Origin: Herbiconiux sp.
GTDB lineage: Bacteria; Actinomycetota; Actinomycetes; Actinomycetales; Microbacteriaceae
Assembly (NCBI RefSeq): GCF_023264895.1
Contig: NZ_JAHFUY010000022.1
Span: forward strand, 1-64,000
DNA: 64,000 nucleotides
Direction of reading: 5' to 3'
Below are positions 48,162 to 58,700 of this stretch, piece by piece; position 1 is the first letter of the stretch, and the number at the start of each line of letters is the position of its first letter. Below the pieces are notes generated by a model, which worked only from the letters and a program-made list of their open reading frames with translations, was not told the origin of the DNA and did no database searches. A program made the position numbers and the translations under genes.

Positions 48162-49877
48162 CTAGCGGGAGCGGTCAGCGGTCTCGGCCTCCTCGTTCGC
48201 GGGCCCGGCCTCCTCGTTCGCGGCCCCGGCCTCCGACTCGGCGTCCTCCAGCGGGATGCCCTCGGTGTCGGCGGCGACCTCGGCCCCCGAGACGGCCACC
48301 ATGATCGACGCCGCCTTCTCCTGCTCGGCGATCTGCTCGGCCGAGGTCTTCGTGCCGAGGGCGCGGTTCGGCAGCAGCGCGATCGCGATGATCGAGATCA
48401 CGGCGAGCGGCACGGCGATGAGGAACACGTCGGCCACCGCCTCGCCGTAGGCCGACTCCACGAGGATGCGGACGGGCTCCGGCAGCGTGCTGAGATCCGG
48501 GATCGCACCGCTCGAGAGCCCCCCGGTCTGCGAGGGGTCGATGCCGAGCTTCGCGAGGCCGTCGGCCACGAGGGAGGTGATGCGGCTGCCGAGCACGGCG
48601 CCCATGACGCTCACGCCGATGGTTCCACCGAGGCTCCGGAAGAACGCCACCGAGGCGCTCGCGGTGCCGATCTGCCGCGGGTCGACGGCGTTCTGCACGA
48701 TCAGCACGAGGTTCTGCATGACCATGCCGACGCCCGCGCCCATCACGAACATGTAGACGAAGACGAGTGCGAAGCTCGTGTCGTAGCGGATGGTGCCCAT
48801 GAGGGCGAGGCCGATGGTGAGCAGCACCGATCCGGTCACCATGTAGCGCTTCCACTTGCCGGTGCGGCTGATGACCTGACCGATGACGATCGAGGAGACC
48901 AGCACGCCGGCGATCATCGGGATCGTGTAGATGCCGGACTCGGTGGGGGTCTTGCCGCGGGCGAGCTGCATGTACTGGCTGAGGAACACGCTCGTGCCGA
49001 ACATCGCCACGCCCACCGAGATGCTCGCTACGACGGCGAGCCAGAAGGTGCGGTTCTTGAACAGCCCCATCGGGATGATGGGCTCCTTGACCTTGAGCTC
49101 GGTGAGCACCGCGAGACCGAGCAGCACGACGGCACCGACGACCATGAGGATGCTCGTGGCGGAGAGCCACTCGAAGTCGCTGCCGGCGAGGGTCACCCAG
49201 ATCAGCAGCAGCGAGACGCCGGCCGCGATGAGGGCGGCGCCGAGGTAGTCGATGCGCACCTTGCGCTTGTGCGTGGGGATGTGGAGGGTGCGCTGCAGCA
49301 CGACGATGGCCGCGATGGCGAACGGCACGGCGATGTAGAAGTTCCATCGCCAGCCGATCGAGTCGGTGATGACGCCGCCGAGCAGGGGGCCGCCGACCGT
49401 GGCCACGGCCATGACGGCACCGAGCAGGCCCATGTAGCGGCCGCGCTCGCGTGGCGGGATGATGTCGGCCATCACGACCTGCACGAGGGCGGTGAGGCCA
49501 CCGGCGCCGAGACCCTGCAGCACGCGGAAGAAGATGAGCATCTCGGTGTTCTGCGCGAGCCCGGCGAGGCCGGAGCCGACGATGAAGATGAGCAGCGAGA
49601 GCTGGATGAGCAGCTTGCGGTTGGTGAGGTCGGCGAGCTTGCCCCAGATGGGCGTCGACACGGTCGTGGCCAGGAGGGTCGAGGTGACCACCCAGGTGAA
49701 GCCGGCCTGGGTGCCGCCCAGGTCGCCGATGATCTTCGGCAGCGAGCTCGACACGACGGTGCTCGCGAGCATCGCCACGAACATGCCGAGCAGGAGGCCC
49801 GACAGCGGCACCAGCACCCGGCGGCGCGACGCGGCGTCGGCGGTCTGCGCCGGCGCTTCAGAGGTTTTCAGGGACAC
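48162..49877 (-). CDS. DHA2-type MFS multidrug transporter
   Basis: 14-TM pattern; VVTSTLLATTVSTPIWGKLADLTNRK; GTG start at 49877 (downstream of the operator). Confidence 0.92.
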   Translation of the reverse strand: MSLKTSEAPAQTADAASRRRVLVPLSGLLLGMFVAMLASTVVSSSLPKIIGDLGGTQAGFTWVVTSTLLATTVSTPIWGKLADLTNRKLLIQLSLLIFIVGSGLAGLAQNTEMLIFFRVLQGLGAGGLTALVQVVMADIIPPRERGRYMGLLGAVMAVATVGGPLLGGVITDSIGWRWNFYIAVPFAIAAIVVLQRTLHIPTHKRKVRIDYLGAALIAAGVSLLLIWVTLAGSDFEWLSATSILMVVGAVVLLGLAVLTELKVKEPIIPMGLFKNRTFWLAVVASISVGVAMFGTSVFLSQYMQLARGKTPTESGIYTIPMIAGVLVSSIVIGQVISRTGKWKRYMVTGSVLLTIGLALMGTIRYDTSFALVFVYMFVMGAGVGMVMQNLVLIVQNAVDPRQIGTASASVAFFRSLGGTIGVSVMGAVLGSRITSLVADGLAKLGIDPSQTGGLSSGAIPDLSTLPEPVRILVESAYGEAVADVFLIAVPLAVISIIAIALLPNRALGTKTSAEQIAEQEKAASIMVAVSGAEVAADTEGIPLEDAESEAGAANEEAGPANEEAETADRSR

Positions 49878-49896
49878 CGTTCTCCAAACAGTAGAA

Positions 49897-49942
49897 AGTT
49901 GATCGACGTCAACTATACCCCTTTGGTTGACGTCGATCAACT
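49897..49942. promoter_or_regulatory. Perfect 17-bp inverted repeat containing two pseudo-palindromic operator sites, overlapping a candidate promoter
   Basis: AGTTGATCGACGTCAAC (49897-49913) / GTTGACGTCGATCAACT (49926-49942); on the minus strand TTGATC-17 bp-TATAGT. Confidence 0.75.
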
Positions 49943-49967
49943 AATTACTGCAGAGACTGCAACTTTT

Positions 49968-51191
49968 CTACTCGCCGATGGAGATGGCCTCCGCCTCGAC
50001 CAGCTCGCTCTCCTCCTCGTGGTCGACGTGCGCGATGGCGCGGTGGCCGACGACGATGATGAGCGAGGCGATCACGACGGATCCGGCTGCCACGTAGAAG
50101 GGGGTCGCCGCGGTGAAGGCGCCCGCGATGACCGAGGCGAGCGGCGGGGCGGCGGCCCCACCGAGGAACCGCACGGCCGAGTAGGCGGAGGATGCCACGG
50201 GCCTCGGCAGATCCGTCGCCGCCATGACCGACTCGGTGAGCACGGTGTTCATCACGCCGAGCAGCGCACCGCCGACGATGACGCAGGTGATGAGCCCACC
50301 CGTGCTCTGCACGAGGAGGCCGGCGGCCACGAGGTCGGCGCCGAGCAGGAGGAGCACCGTCCAGAGCACGCGCGTGCGCGGGAGCCGCCGGGTGAGCAGC
50401 GGCGCTGCCCAGACCGAGGTGACCGCGACGGCGAGCCCCCAGCCGAAGAAGGTGAGACCGAGCCCCATCTCGTCGAGCCCGAGCGGGAAGGGCGTGTAGG
50501 CCAGGAGGATGAAGAAGCCGATGTTGTAGAACAGGGCGGCGACGGCGAGGATGGCAAGCGCCGGCCGGGTGAGCGCCTTGAAGGGGGCCGAGACCGGGCT
50601 CGGCACGGGCTTCTCGGTGGGCTTATTCATGAGGGTGGCGATGGCGATGAAGCCCACGGCCATGAGCACGGAGGTGCCGAAGAACGGCCCGCGCCAGCTG
50701 ATGGAGCCGAGGAGCCCGCCGAGCAGCGGTCCGATCGCGATGCCGAGACCGAGGGCGGCCTCGTAGAGGATGATCGCCGAGCTCGCTCCCCCGCTGGCCG
50801 CGCCCACGATGGTGGCGAGCGCCGTGGAGATGAAGAGCGCGTTGCCGAGGCCCCAGCCGGCGCGGAACCCGATGACCTCCTCGACCGTGCCCGAGAGGCC
50901 CGCCGCGAGGGCGAAGGCCACGATGAGCGCGAGGCCGATGAGGAGGGTCGTGCGGGCGCCGATGCGGGTCGAGAGCCAGCTCGTGAAGAGCATCGCCGCG
51001 CCCGTGATGAGGAGGTAGCTCGTGAAGAGCAGGCTCGTCTGGGTCTGGGTGGCCTCGAGGCTGTCGGCGATGGCCGGGAGGATGGGGTCGACGAGACCGA
51101 TGCCCATGAAGGCGATGACGCAGGCGAAGGCGACTGCCCAGACGGCCTTGGGCCGGTGGAGGATGCTGTTGCTGCCGGTCTTTCCGCTCAT
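49968..51191 (-). CDS. MFS transporter (ACDE-like efflux)
   Basis: FACVIAFMGIGLVDPILPAIADSLEATQTQTSLLFTSYLL; ATG at 51191. Confidence 0.9.
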   Translation of the reverse strand: MSGKTGSNSILHRPKAVWAVAFACVIAFMGIGLVDPILPAIADSLEATQTQTSLLFTSYLLITGAAMLFTSWLSTRIGARTTLLIGLALIVAFALAAGLSGTVEEVIGFRAGWGLGNALFISTALATIVGAASGGASSAIILYEAALGLGIAIGPLLGGLLGSISWRGPFFGTSVLMAVGFIAIATLMNKPTEKPVPSPVSAPFKALTRPALAILAVAALFYNIGFFILLAYTPFPLGLDEMGLGLTFFGWGLAVAVTSVWAAPLLTRRLPRTRVLWTVLLLLGADLVAAGLLVQSTGGLITCVIVGGALLGVMNTVLTESVMAATDLPRPVASSAYSAVRFLGGAAAPPLASVIAGAFTAATPFYVAAGSVVIASLIIVVGHRAIAHVDHEEESELVEAEAISIGE

Positions 51192-51688
51192 CACGCGGCC
51201 ATCAGCGATCCGCCGCGCACGGACCCTGCCGTGGCGCTCTGCTCGGTGCACTCGTGCAGGAGGTCGAGCGCGCGGGTGATGACGTCGAGGTCGGCGGGGG
51301 CGAGGTCGTCGAAGAGCGGGGCGAGGGCGCCGCCGAGCCTCTCACGCCAGTCGGCGAGGGCCCGGATGCCCTTGGGGGCGAGGGCGATCTGCCAGGCACG
51401 GGCGTCGTCGACGTCGGCGATCCGGCGGATCCACTCGACCTCGTTGAGGTTGGCGACGATCTTCGACATGGCGGGCTGGCTCACGCGCGCCTGCTTGGCG
51501 AGTTCGCCGAGGCGCATCGGGCCGAAGGTGCTGAGCACGCTGAGCGTGCGCCAGGTCGCCGGCGAGACGCTCTGGCGGGTGGGGTCGTGGGTCGCCTCGG
51601 CGGCGATCCGGGTGAGGCGGTGCGTGACCGACATGAGGTCGGAGAGCAGAGCGGGGAGTTCGGGAGAGCTGCTGATCTGTGTGTTCAC
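51191..51688 (-). CDS. MarR family regulator
   Basis: TWRTLSVLSTFGPMRLGELAKQARVSQPAMSKIVANLNEVEWIRRIADVDDAR. Confidence 0.9.
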   Translation of the reverse strand: MNTQISSSPELPALLSDLMSVTHRLTRIAAEATHDPTRQSVSPATWRTLSVLSTFGPMRLGELAKQARVSQPAMSKIVANLNEVEWIRRIADVDDARAWQIALAPKGIRALADWRERLGGALAPLFDDLAPADLDVITRALDLLHECTEQSATAGSVRGGSLMAA

Positions 51689-51696
51689 GAGGATCT

Positions 51697-51714
51697 AGTT
51701 TACATGCATAAACT
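51697..51714. promoter_or_regulatory. Candidate MarR operator AGTTTACATGCATAAACT
   Basis: 6-bp arms AGTTTA/TAAACT around CATGCA immediately 5' of the marR gene; same layout as the sites at 49897-49942. Confidence 0.55.
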
Positions 51715-51723
51715 ATGTAGTGG

Positions 51724-52995
51724 TCACTCTCGAGCGGATTGACCGTCCCCCTGCTCGAACGGCCTGATCTCGAGGTCGTCGACGCCCTGGGCGCCGCGGT
51801 TGAGCAGGGCGAACGCGCGGAACCCGGCATCCTGAGCCCGCTGGAGCAGAGGGGCGAGGTTCTTGGTGCGGCGCTCGAGGCGCACGCGGTGGCCGCGGGC
51901 GATGAGGTCGCGCTTGAAGCGCAGCAGGCGCTCGGGGTCGTCGGCCTTGTCGTGCACGAGCACGAGGCTCGTGGCGGCGTCGGCGGCCGGGTCGGCGATG
52001 AGGTCGATGATGCGCTCGAAGCCGATCGAGAAGCCGCAGGCCGGCACGTCCTCGCCGAGGAAGCGGCCGATCATGCCGTCGTAGCGCCCTCCCCCGCCGA
52101 GCGAGAAGCTGAAGTCGGGGTGCTCGATCTCGAAGATCGTGCCGGTGTAGTAGCCCATGCCGCGCACGAGGAACGGGTCGAAGACGAGCTCGCCCTCAAC
52201 GCCCGAGGCGCGCAGGGCGTCTTCGATGCGCGCGATGTCGGAGCGGGCCTCCTCGGCCCGGCCGCTCGGAAGGGCCCTCTCCGGCGCGTGCAGCCACTCG
52301 GAGAGCGCCGCGACGGCGCCCTCCGTGGCGCCCTTCGCCGTGAGCTCGTCGATGACCCCGGACGGGCCCACCTTGTCGAGCTTGTCGATGGTGACGAGCA
52401 CCGAGTCGTGCTCGGCGTCGTCGAAGCCGAAGCTCTCGAGCAGGCCGAACAGCACGCGGCGGTCGTTGATCCGGATGCGGCAGCGCTCGAGGCCGAGGGC
52501 GTCGAGCGTGGCGAGGGTGGCGGTGAGGAGTTCGATCTCGGCCAGGATGCCGGCCTCGCCGATGATGTCGATGTCGCACTGCACGAACTGGCGGTAGCGG
52601 CCCTTCTGCGGTCGCTCGGCGCGCCAGACGGGGGCGATCTGCACGGCGCGGAACACCTGCGGGAGGGCGGCGCGGTGGGTGGCGTAGAAGCGGGCGAGCG
52701 GCACCGTGAGGTCGAAGCGCAGGCCGAGGTCGGCGAGGGCGTCGGGGTCGTCGGCGTCGGCGGCGGCCTGCAGGGCCGCCGCATCGAGGCCGCGCTTCAT
52801 GACGTTGAAGGCGAGCTTCTCGTTGTCGCCGCCGAGGCCGGCGTGCAGCCGGCCGAAGTCCTCCACCACGGGCGTCTCGATCTCGTCGAACCCGTGCGCC
52901 GCGTACGCGCTCCGGATGAGCCCGAGCACGCGCTCGCGCTTGCCCTTGTCGCCGGGAAGGAAGTCGCGCATGCCGCGCGGGGGGGAGACCTGCAT
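51724..52995 (-). CDS. hisS: Histidyl-tRNA synthetase
   Basis: PRGMRDFLPGDKGKRERV, RYRQFVQCDIDIIGE, GGGGRYDGMIGRFLGEDVPACGFSIGFERI. Confidence 0.95.
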   Translation of the reverse strand: MQVSPPRGMRDFLPGDKGKRERVLGLIRSAYAAHGFDEIETPVVEDFGRLHAGLGGDNEKLAFNVMKRGLDAAALQAAADADDPDALADLGLRFDLTVPLARFYATHRAALPQVFRAVQIAPVWRAERPQKGRYRQFVQCDIDIIGEAGILAEIELLTATLATLDALGLERCRIRINDRRVLFGLLESFGFDDAEHDSVLVTIDKLDKVGPSGVIDELTAKGATEGAVAALSEWLHAPERALPSGRAEEARSDIARIEDALRASGVEGELVFDPFLVRGMGYYTGTIFEIEHPDFSFSLGGGGRYDGMIGRFLGEDVPACGFSIGFERIIDLIADPAADAATSLVLVHDKADDPERLLRFKRDLIARGHRVRLERRTKNLAPLLQRAQDAGFRAFALLNRGAQGVDDLEIRPFEQGDGQSARE

Positions 52996-53009
52996 GGATC
53001 TAGGTTATA

Positions 53010-53100
53010 GCCGCGCCGGTCCCTGCCCGGCGCGGGCGACATGTTCGCGTGCGGTCGCTCACGCGGCCGCGCGCTCACTCTGGGTCGTCGAGTAAGGCCT
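53010..53100 (+). repeat. Dispersed structured repeat, copy B
   Basis: GCCGCGCCGGTCCCTGCCCGGCGCGGGCGACATGTTCGCGTGCGGTCGCTCACGCGGCCGCGCGCTCACTCTGGGTCGTCGAGTAAGGCC. Confidence 0.8.
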
Positions 53101-53112
53101 GCTGGGTTGCGC

Positions 53113-53778
53113 TCATTGTGCGGGGGTCTGTTCGGCCGTCTGGATGTCTGTGCGGAGGGTGCGGAGGGTGGTGCGGAGGGCTCGTTCGGCGTCTAGGCCC
53201 TCGGCCTTCGCTGCCGCGACGATGGCGAGCAGGTGGGATCCGAGGGCCGCCTCGTCGGTGAGTGTTGGCTCTGCCGCTTGGGCGACCTCGACGCCTAGTT
53301 TCTTGGCTTTGCCGAGGAGTTTGTCGGCCAGGGCCAGGGAGGGCATGCCTAGGGGGATGCCGTCGAGCACGCTCGTGCGGGAGGGCTTCTCGGCCGCCTT
53401 GAAGGAGTCCCAGGCGTTCTCGACGTCGCCCGCGGTGGCCAGGTCGAGGTCGGCGAACACATGCGGATGCCGGCCCACCATCTTCGCGGTCATGTGCGCC
53501 GCGACGTCCTCGATCGTGAAGTCCTCGCCGGGGGTGTGCGCGGCGATGTCGGCGTGGAAGACGACCTGGTAGAGCACGTCGCCGAGCTCCTCGATCATCT
53601 CCTCACGCGAGCCCGACTCGATCGCCTCGATCAGCTCGTGCGTCTCCTCGGTGAGGTACTGCACGAGGCTCGCGTGCGTCTGCTCCGCATCCCACGGGCA
53701 ACCACCCGGCGCCCGCAGCAGCGCGGTCACCGCCACCAGTCGCTCGAGCTCGGTCGCAGCATCCGGGATCTCAACCAT
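53113..53778 (-). CDS. mazG: MazG nucleoside triphosphate pyrophosphohydrolase
   Basis: LRAPGGCPWDAEQTHASLVQYLTEETHELIEAI, EELGDVLYQVVFHADI. Confidence 0.95.
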   Translation of the reverse strand: MVEIPDAATELERLVAVTALLRAPGGCPWDAEQTHASLVQYLTEETHELIEAIESGSREEMIEELGDVLYQVVFHADIAAHTPGEDFTIEDVAAHMTAKMVGRHPHVFADLDLATAGDVENAWDSFKAAEKPSRTSVLDGIPLGMPSLALADKLLGKAKKLGVEVAQAAEPTLTDEAALGSHLLAIVAAAKAEGLDAERALRTTLRTLRTDIQTAEQTPAQ

Positions 53779-53811
53779 GCCAGCAGTGTATTTCTCGCCG
53801 GGGCGGCCTGC

Positions 53812-55692
53812 TCAGCCCGTGCAGAGATCGAGATCGGGCACGGCAGGCGCGAGCGAGGCCGGACCACCGATCAGGGTGACCTGCTTCACCTTCTGCTGGA
53901 AGAACGCCGCACTGACCACGGGAGGGAGGCACTCGGCGCGCGACACGTAGAGTGGCGCGCCGAGCTTGCCCGCCCACGCCGACCCGGCCAGGGCGTCGGG
54001 GAACTTGTAGCCCGTCACCACGAAGGCGCGTTCGCTCGTGCCGTAGGCGTCGAGGTTGATGGCCGCGGCCGCGCTGATGCGGTCGGGCCCCGCCAGGCGG
54101 GTGGTCGGGGCGATCGCCGCAAGCGCCTTCTCGATTCCCGTCGAGACCGATGCCGGTCCGCCTGCGATCTTGATCCGGGTGACGCCGAGATCCCGCAGCT
54201 GGGCCTCGGTCTCCGCGTCGAGCGTCGGAGCAGCGCCGCGCACGAGCAGCACGGGCGCACCCGCGTTGCCCGCAGCACCTCCGGCCGCGAGGGCGTCGGG
54301 GAAGTTAGCCCCGGTCGCGATGTACACGAGTCCGGATCCTGCACCGGCTCCCGTGAACGCATCGGCTGCGAGAGCGCGGGAGGCGGCGTAGCGGTCAGCC
54401 CCTCCGATGCGATGCACCGTCGCACCGGTCGATTCGATCTGAGCGACGACCTCGGCCGAGACCGAGTCCGGCCCGCCCACCACGTACACGTCCCGGGCGG
54501 CCAGGTGCGCCAGCACCTCGGCCGCCGCCGGGGGAAGAGAGTCCCGCTTCGTCAGGAGAAGGGGTGCGTCACGGTGCACGGCTGCCGGCCCCGCCGAGAG
54601 GGCGTCAGGGTAGTTCGCTCCGGTCACGACGAACGCGGTGTCCGCTCCGTCGGGGAAGGCGCGGTAGGCGACGGCAGCGGCAACGGAGTAACGATCGGGG
54701 CCCTCGACGCGGTCGACGGCGGGCTGGATCGACGGCACGAGCTCCAGATAGGCCTGCACCGAGAAGGTGCCGTTCGGGAGGCCGGATCCTGCCGGCGAGA
54801 GATCGACCTGCATCGTCAGCGGGCGGCTCGTCTCGCCGTTCGGGAAGTACGGCGTGAGGGATGCGCGTGGGATGCGGACGGTGACCGTGGAGCCGTCGGC
54901 CGAAGCGGTGCCGGGGAGGAAGCCGAACGACGCCGCTCCACCCGGGGCGAACAGCATCGCGCGGATCGGGGCGGGATTCGCCCAGTCGCCGTCGGGACCA
55001 CGGGTCCAGGTGCCCGGCTTCGACGTGATGGTCACCGTGCTGCCCGGGGCGACGCGCGCATCCTGCGGCGACGAGCCGTACATGGTCGAACGGCCGTAGC
55101 TGCTCGCGGTGGCCTTCGTGAGCGCGATGTTCGCAGACGTGGCGTTCTGATCGGCACGGACACGCAGGATCGCGCTGAACGTCACGGGCACCGGCACGGA
55201 GGTGCCGCTCTGGTAGTAGTCGGTCACGACGAGCTCGACCTCGGAGAACCCGCGCAGCGACTGCGGCACGGAGGCGCTGAAGCGTCCGGTGCTCGCATCC
55301 ACCTGACCCGACGACAACGTCTGTCCGTTGTCCCGCGTGCGCACAGCGAACTCCCACGGCTCACCGAACCGGCTCGAGAGCTCGGCGGGGAGCGCCACCC
55401 GAAGCTCGACGACGTCGTCAGCCACCACGAACCCGCCGACGCCCGGCTCCATGAAGGAGCCCCACGATCCGCTGATGGAATCGAGCATCGGCGTGGGGTT
55501 CTGGGTGACGCGGGCGGCCGGATCAGCCATCGAGGTGGAGGGCTCGACCACAGGATCGACGTCGGCCATCGCCGGCACGGCGGTCAGGCTCCCAAGGAGC
55601 ACCGCCGCCACTGTCGCTGCCGCCATCGTGCTCCAGCGCATGCGTCGTCGCATCCGTCTCCCCCAGTTCGCCCCTGTGCCGCCCATCGACAC
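53812..55692 (-). CDS. Secreted protein with three C-terminal cell wall-binding repeat 2 (CWB2) modules
   Basis: Signal peptide; repeats RVEGPDRYSVAAAVAYRAFPDGADTAFVVTGANYPDALSAGPAA, RIGGADRYAASRALA, RLAGPDRISAAAAINLDAY; true start may be an internal Met. Confidence 0.9.
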   Translation of the reverse strand: MSMGGTGANWGRRMRRRMRWSTMAAATVAAVLLGSLTAVPAMADVDPVVEPSTSMADPAARVTQNPTPMLDSISGSWGSFMEPGVGGFVVADDVVELRVALPAELSSRFGEPWEFAVRTRDNGQTLSSGQVDASTGRFSASVPQSLRGFSEVELVVTDYYQSGTSVPVPVTFSAILRVRADQNATSANIALTKATASSYGRSTMYGSSPQDARVAPGSTVTITSKPGTWTRGPDGDWANPAPIRAMLFAPGGAASFGFLPGTASADGSTVTVRIPRASLTPYFPNGETSRPLTMQVDLSPAGSGLPNGTFSVQAYLELVPSIQPAVDRVEGPDRYSVAAAVAYRAFPDGADTAFVVTGANYPDALSAGPAAVHRDAPLLLTKRDSLPPAAAEVLAHLAARDVYVVGGPDSVSAEVVAQIESTGATVHRIGGADRYAASRALAADAFTGAGAGSGLVYIATGANFPDALAAGGAAGNAGAPVLLVRGAAPTLDAETEAQLRDLGVTRIKIAGGPASVSTGIEKALAAIAPTTRLAGPDRISAAAAINLDAYGTSERAFVVTGYKFPDALAGSAWAGKLGAPLYVSRAECLPPVVSAAFFQQKVKQVTLIGGPASLAPAVPDLDLCTG

Positions 55693-55735
55693 GTGTGCAT
55701 CAGCGTAGCGCCTGAGCGGGCGGCGCCTGACCGCG

Positions 55736-58700
55736 CTAGGTGGTCGCCGGGGCGGGGGTCGGGAGGGGGACGATGGCGTCGAGGAAGGACGCCACCCACG
55801 CGATGAGGTCGGCGTCGGCCAGGGGGACGCCGTCGACCACGGGCATGGGGACCGAGAGGGCGGAGGCGGCCTGGAAGTACTTGGCCGTGGGGTACAGGCG
55901 CTTCAGGCGCACCTGGATGGAGTCGGGCAGGTCGACCGGGGCCACGCGCAGGTTCGAGCCCATCGTGACGACCTCGCCGAGCGACGACTTCTGGGCGCGG
56001 CGGCGAAGGCGCGACACCGCGATGAGGTTCGAGACCTCGGCCGGCGGCTCGCCGTAGCGGTCGGTGAGCTCTTCGATCACGCGGTCGATCGAGTCGTCCG
56101 AGGCGTTCGGCGCGGCTGCGGCCGAGAGCTTCTGGTAGGCCTCGAGGCGCAGGCGCTCGCTGTCGACGTAGTCCTCAGGGATGTGCGCGTCGACCGGCAG
56201 CTCGAGCCGCAGCTCGGTCTGGCCCTCCGCCACGTCGCCGCGGAACGTCGACACGGCCTCGCCGATCATCCGGAGGTAGAGGTCGAAGCCCACCCCCGCG
56301 ATGTGCCCGGCCTGCTCGCCGCCGAGCAGGTTTCCCGCACCCCGGATCTCGAGGTCCTTCAGCGCCACCTGGATGCCCGAGCCGAGCTCGTTGTTGGCCG
56401 CGAGCGTCGAGAGCCGGTCGTTCGCCGTCTCCGACAGCGGCTTGTGCTCGTCGAAGAGCAGGTAGGCGTAGGCCCGCTCGCGCCCACGACCCACCCGGCC
56501 GCGCAGCTGGTGCAGCTGCGAGAGGCCGTACTTGTCGGCCCGATCCACGATCAAGGTGTTCGCATTGGCGATGTCGATGCCCGTCTCGATGATCGTCGTC
56601 GAGACGAGCACGTCGAACTTGCGCTCCCAGAAGTCGACGATGACCTGCTCGAGCGCGGTCTCGCTCATCTGACCGTGCGCCACCGCGATGCGCGCCTCGG
56701 GCACGAGCTCGGCGAGCTGCGCGGCGACCCGGTTGATCGACGACACGCGGTTGTGCACGAAGAACACCTGCCCCTCGCGCAGCAGCTCGCGCCGGATCGC
56801 GGCCCCCACCTGCTTGTCGGAGTACGGCCCCACGAAGGTCAGGATCGGATGCCGGTCCTCCGGCGGCGTCGCGAGCGTCGACATCTCCCGGATGCCCGTG
56901 ACCGCCATCTCGAGCGTCCGCGGGATGGGCGTCGCGCTCATGGCGAGGATGTCGACGTTGGTCTTGAGCTTCTTCAGCTGATCCTTGTGCTCCACACCGA
57001 ACCGCTGCTCCTCGTCGATGATGAGGAGACCCAGGTCTTTGAAGGCGATGTTGTCGCTCAGGATGCGATGGGTCGCGATCACGACGTCGACCGTGCCGTC
57101 GAGGAGACCCGCGACCGTCTCGCGGATCTCCTTGTCGGTCTGGAACCGGCTGAGCGCCTTCAGGTGCACCGGGAATCCGGCGAAGCGCTCCTGGAACGTC
57201 TCCATGTGCTGGCGCACGAGCAGCGTGGTGGGCACGAGCATCGCCACCTGCTTGCCGTCCTGCACAGCCTTGAACGCGGCCCGGATGGCGATCTCGGTCT
57301 TGCCGAAGCCCACGTCGCCGGAGAGCAGGCGATCCATCGGGATCGGCCGCTCCATGTCAGCCTTCACCTCGTCGATGACGGTCAGCTGGTCGGGCGTCTC
57401 CTGGAACGGGAACGCCTCCTCGAGCTCGTGCTGCCACGGGGTGTCGGGGCCGAAGGCGTGACCCTTCGAGGCCATCCGCGCCGAGTAGAGCTTCACGAGC
57501 TCCACGGCGATGTCGCGGACGGCCTTCCGCGCCTTGCTCTTGGCGCCGGCCCAGTCCGATCCGCCCATCTTGCTGAGCGCCGGGGCCTCGCCGCCGACGT
57601 AGCGGCTGAGCAGGTCGAGCTGGTCGGTGGGCACGTAGAGCTTGTCGCCCGGGTAGCCGCGCTTGGAGGGGGCGTACTCGATCACGAGGTACTCACGCGT
57701 GGTCTTGATGGCATTGCGGCCACCGCTGGAGACCTCGCGCTGGGTGAGCTCGAGGAACTTGCCGATGCCGTGCGTGGTGTGCACCACGTAGTCGCCGGTC
57801 TTCAACTGCAGCGGGTCGACCACGTTCCTGCGGCGGCTCGCGAGCTTCTTGACCTGACGGTTGTCGTAGCCGACGGTGCGGCCGAAGAACTCGGTCTCGC
57901 CGATCAGGGCGAGCTTGAGCTCGGCGAGCTCGAAGCCGTGCTCGACGGCGGCGCGCAGCACGTGCGCGATGCCCGGCTCGGCGTCCACCGGGTAGTCCTC
58001 CACCTGGCGGGCCGGGATGCCGCGCTCGGCGAGCACGTCGGCAGCGCGCTCGACGAGACCCTGGCCCTTGGCGACCACCGCGACCGTCCACCCGTCGGCG
58101 AGGCGCTCGGCCACGTGGGCGAGCGCGCCGTCGGCGTTGCCCGAGAAGCTCGGCACGGCGTCGGCCTGCACGCGGATGGTGAGGTGCTCCTCGAGCTCGC
58201 GGTGCTCGGGCAGCACGTCCTCCTCGGCGGGGCCCTGCTGGAACTCGCTGAAGGTCCACCAGGCGCGGTCGACCCCCGCGGCGGCCCGCAGGTCGGTGAG
58301 CGAGATGAACTCGCCCGACGCGAGGTCGATCGGGGCCTCGGCGCCGGCGGTGGCGGCCACCCAGGCGGCGGAGAGGAACTCGCGGTTCGTCTCCGCCAGG
58401 TTGATGGCGCGCGTGGCGACGCGCTCGGGAGAGACCACGGCCACGGCGCAGCCGCGGGGCAGGTAGTGGGCCACGGTCACGAGCTCGTCGACGAGCGCGG
58501 GAGCGAGCGACTCCATGCCCTCCACCGGGATGCCCGCGCCGATCTTCTCGAGCATCTGCGACAGGCTCGGGAACTCGTGCTGCATCTCGCGGGCACGCTG
58601 GCGCACGGCGGCGCCGAGCAGGAGCTCGCGGCTCGGCGGGAGGCTGATGGCGCCGACCTCGCCGCCCTCGTCATCCGGCAGGGAGCGCTGGTCGGCCACG

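Noticed and set aside
47895-51698. 1267-aa plus-strand ORF antisense to the MarR and MFS genes
   Set aside because: Asp/Glu/Gly/His-rich low-complexity translation lying opposite clear minus-strand coding genes; a GC-driven artefact.
53812-55692. CWB2 repeat protein as a novel system
   Set aside because: Tandem CWB2 modules on secreted proteins are a well-known arrangement in Gram-positive bacteria.
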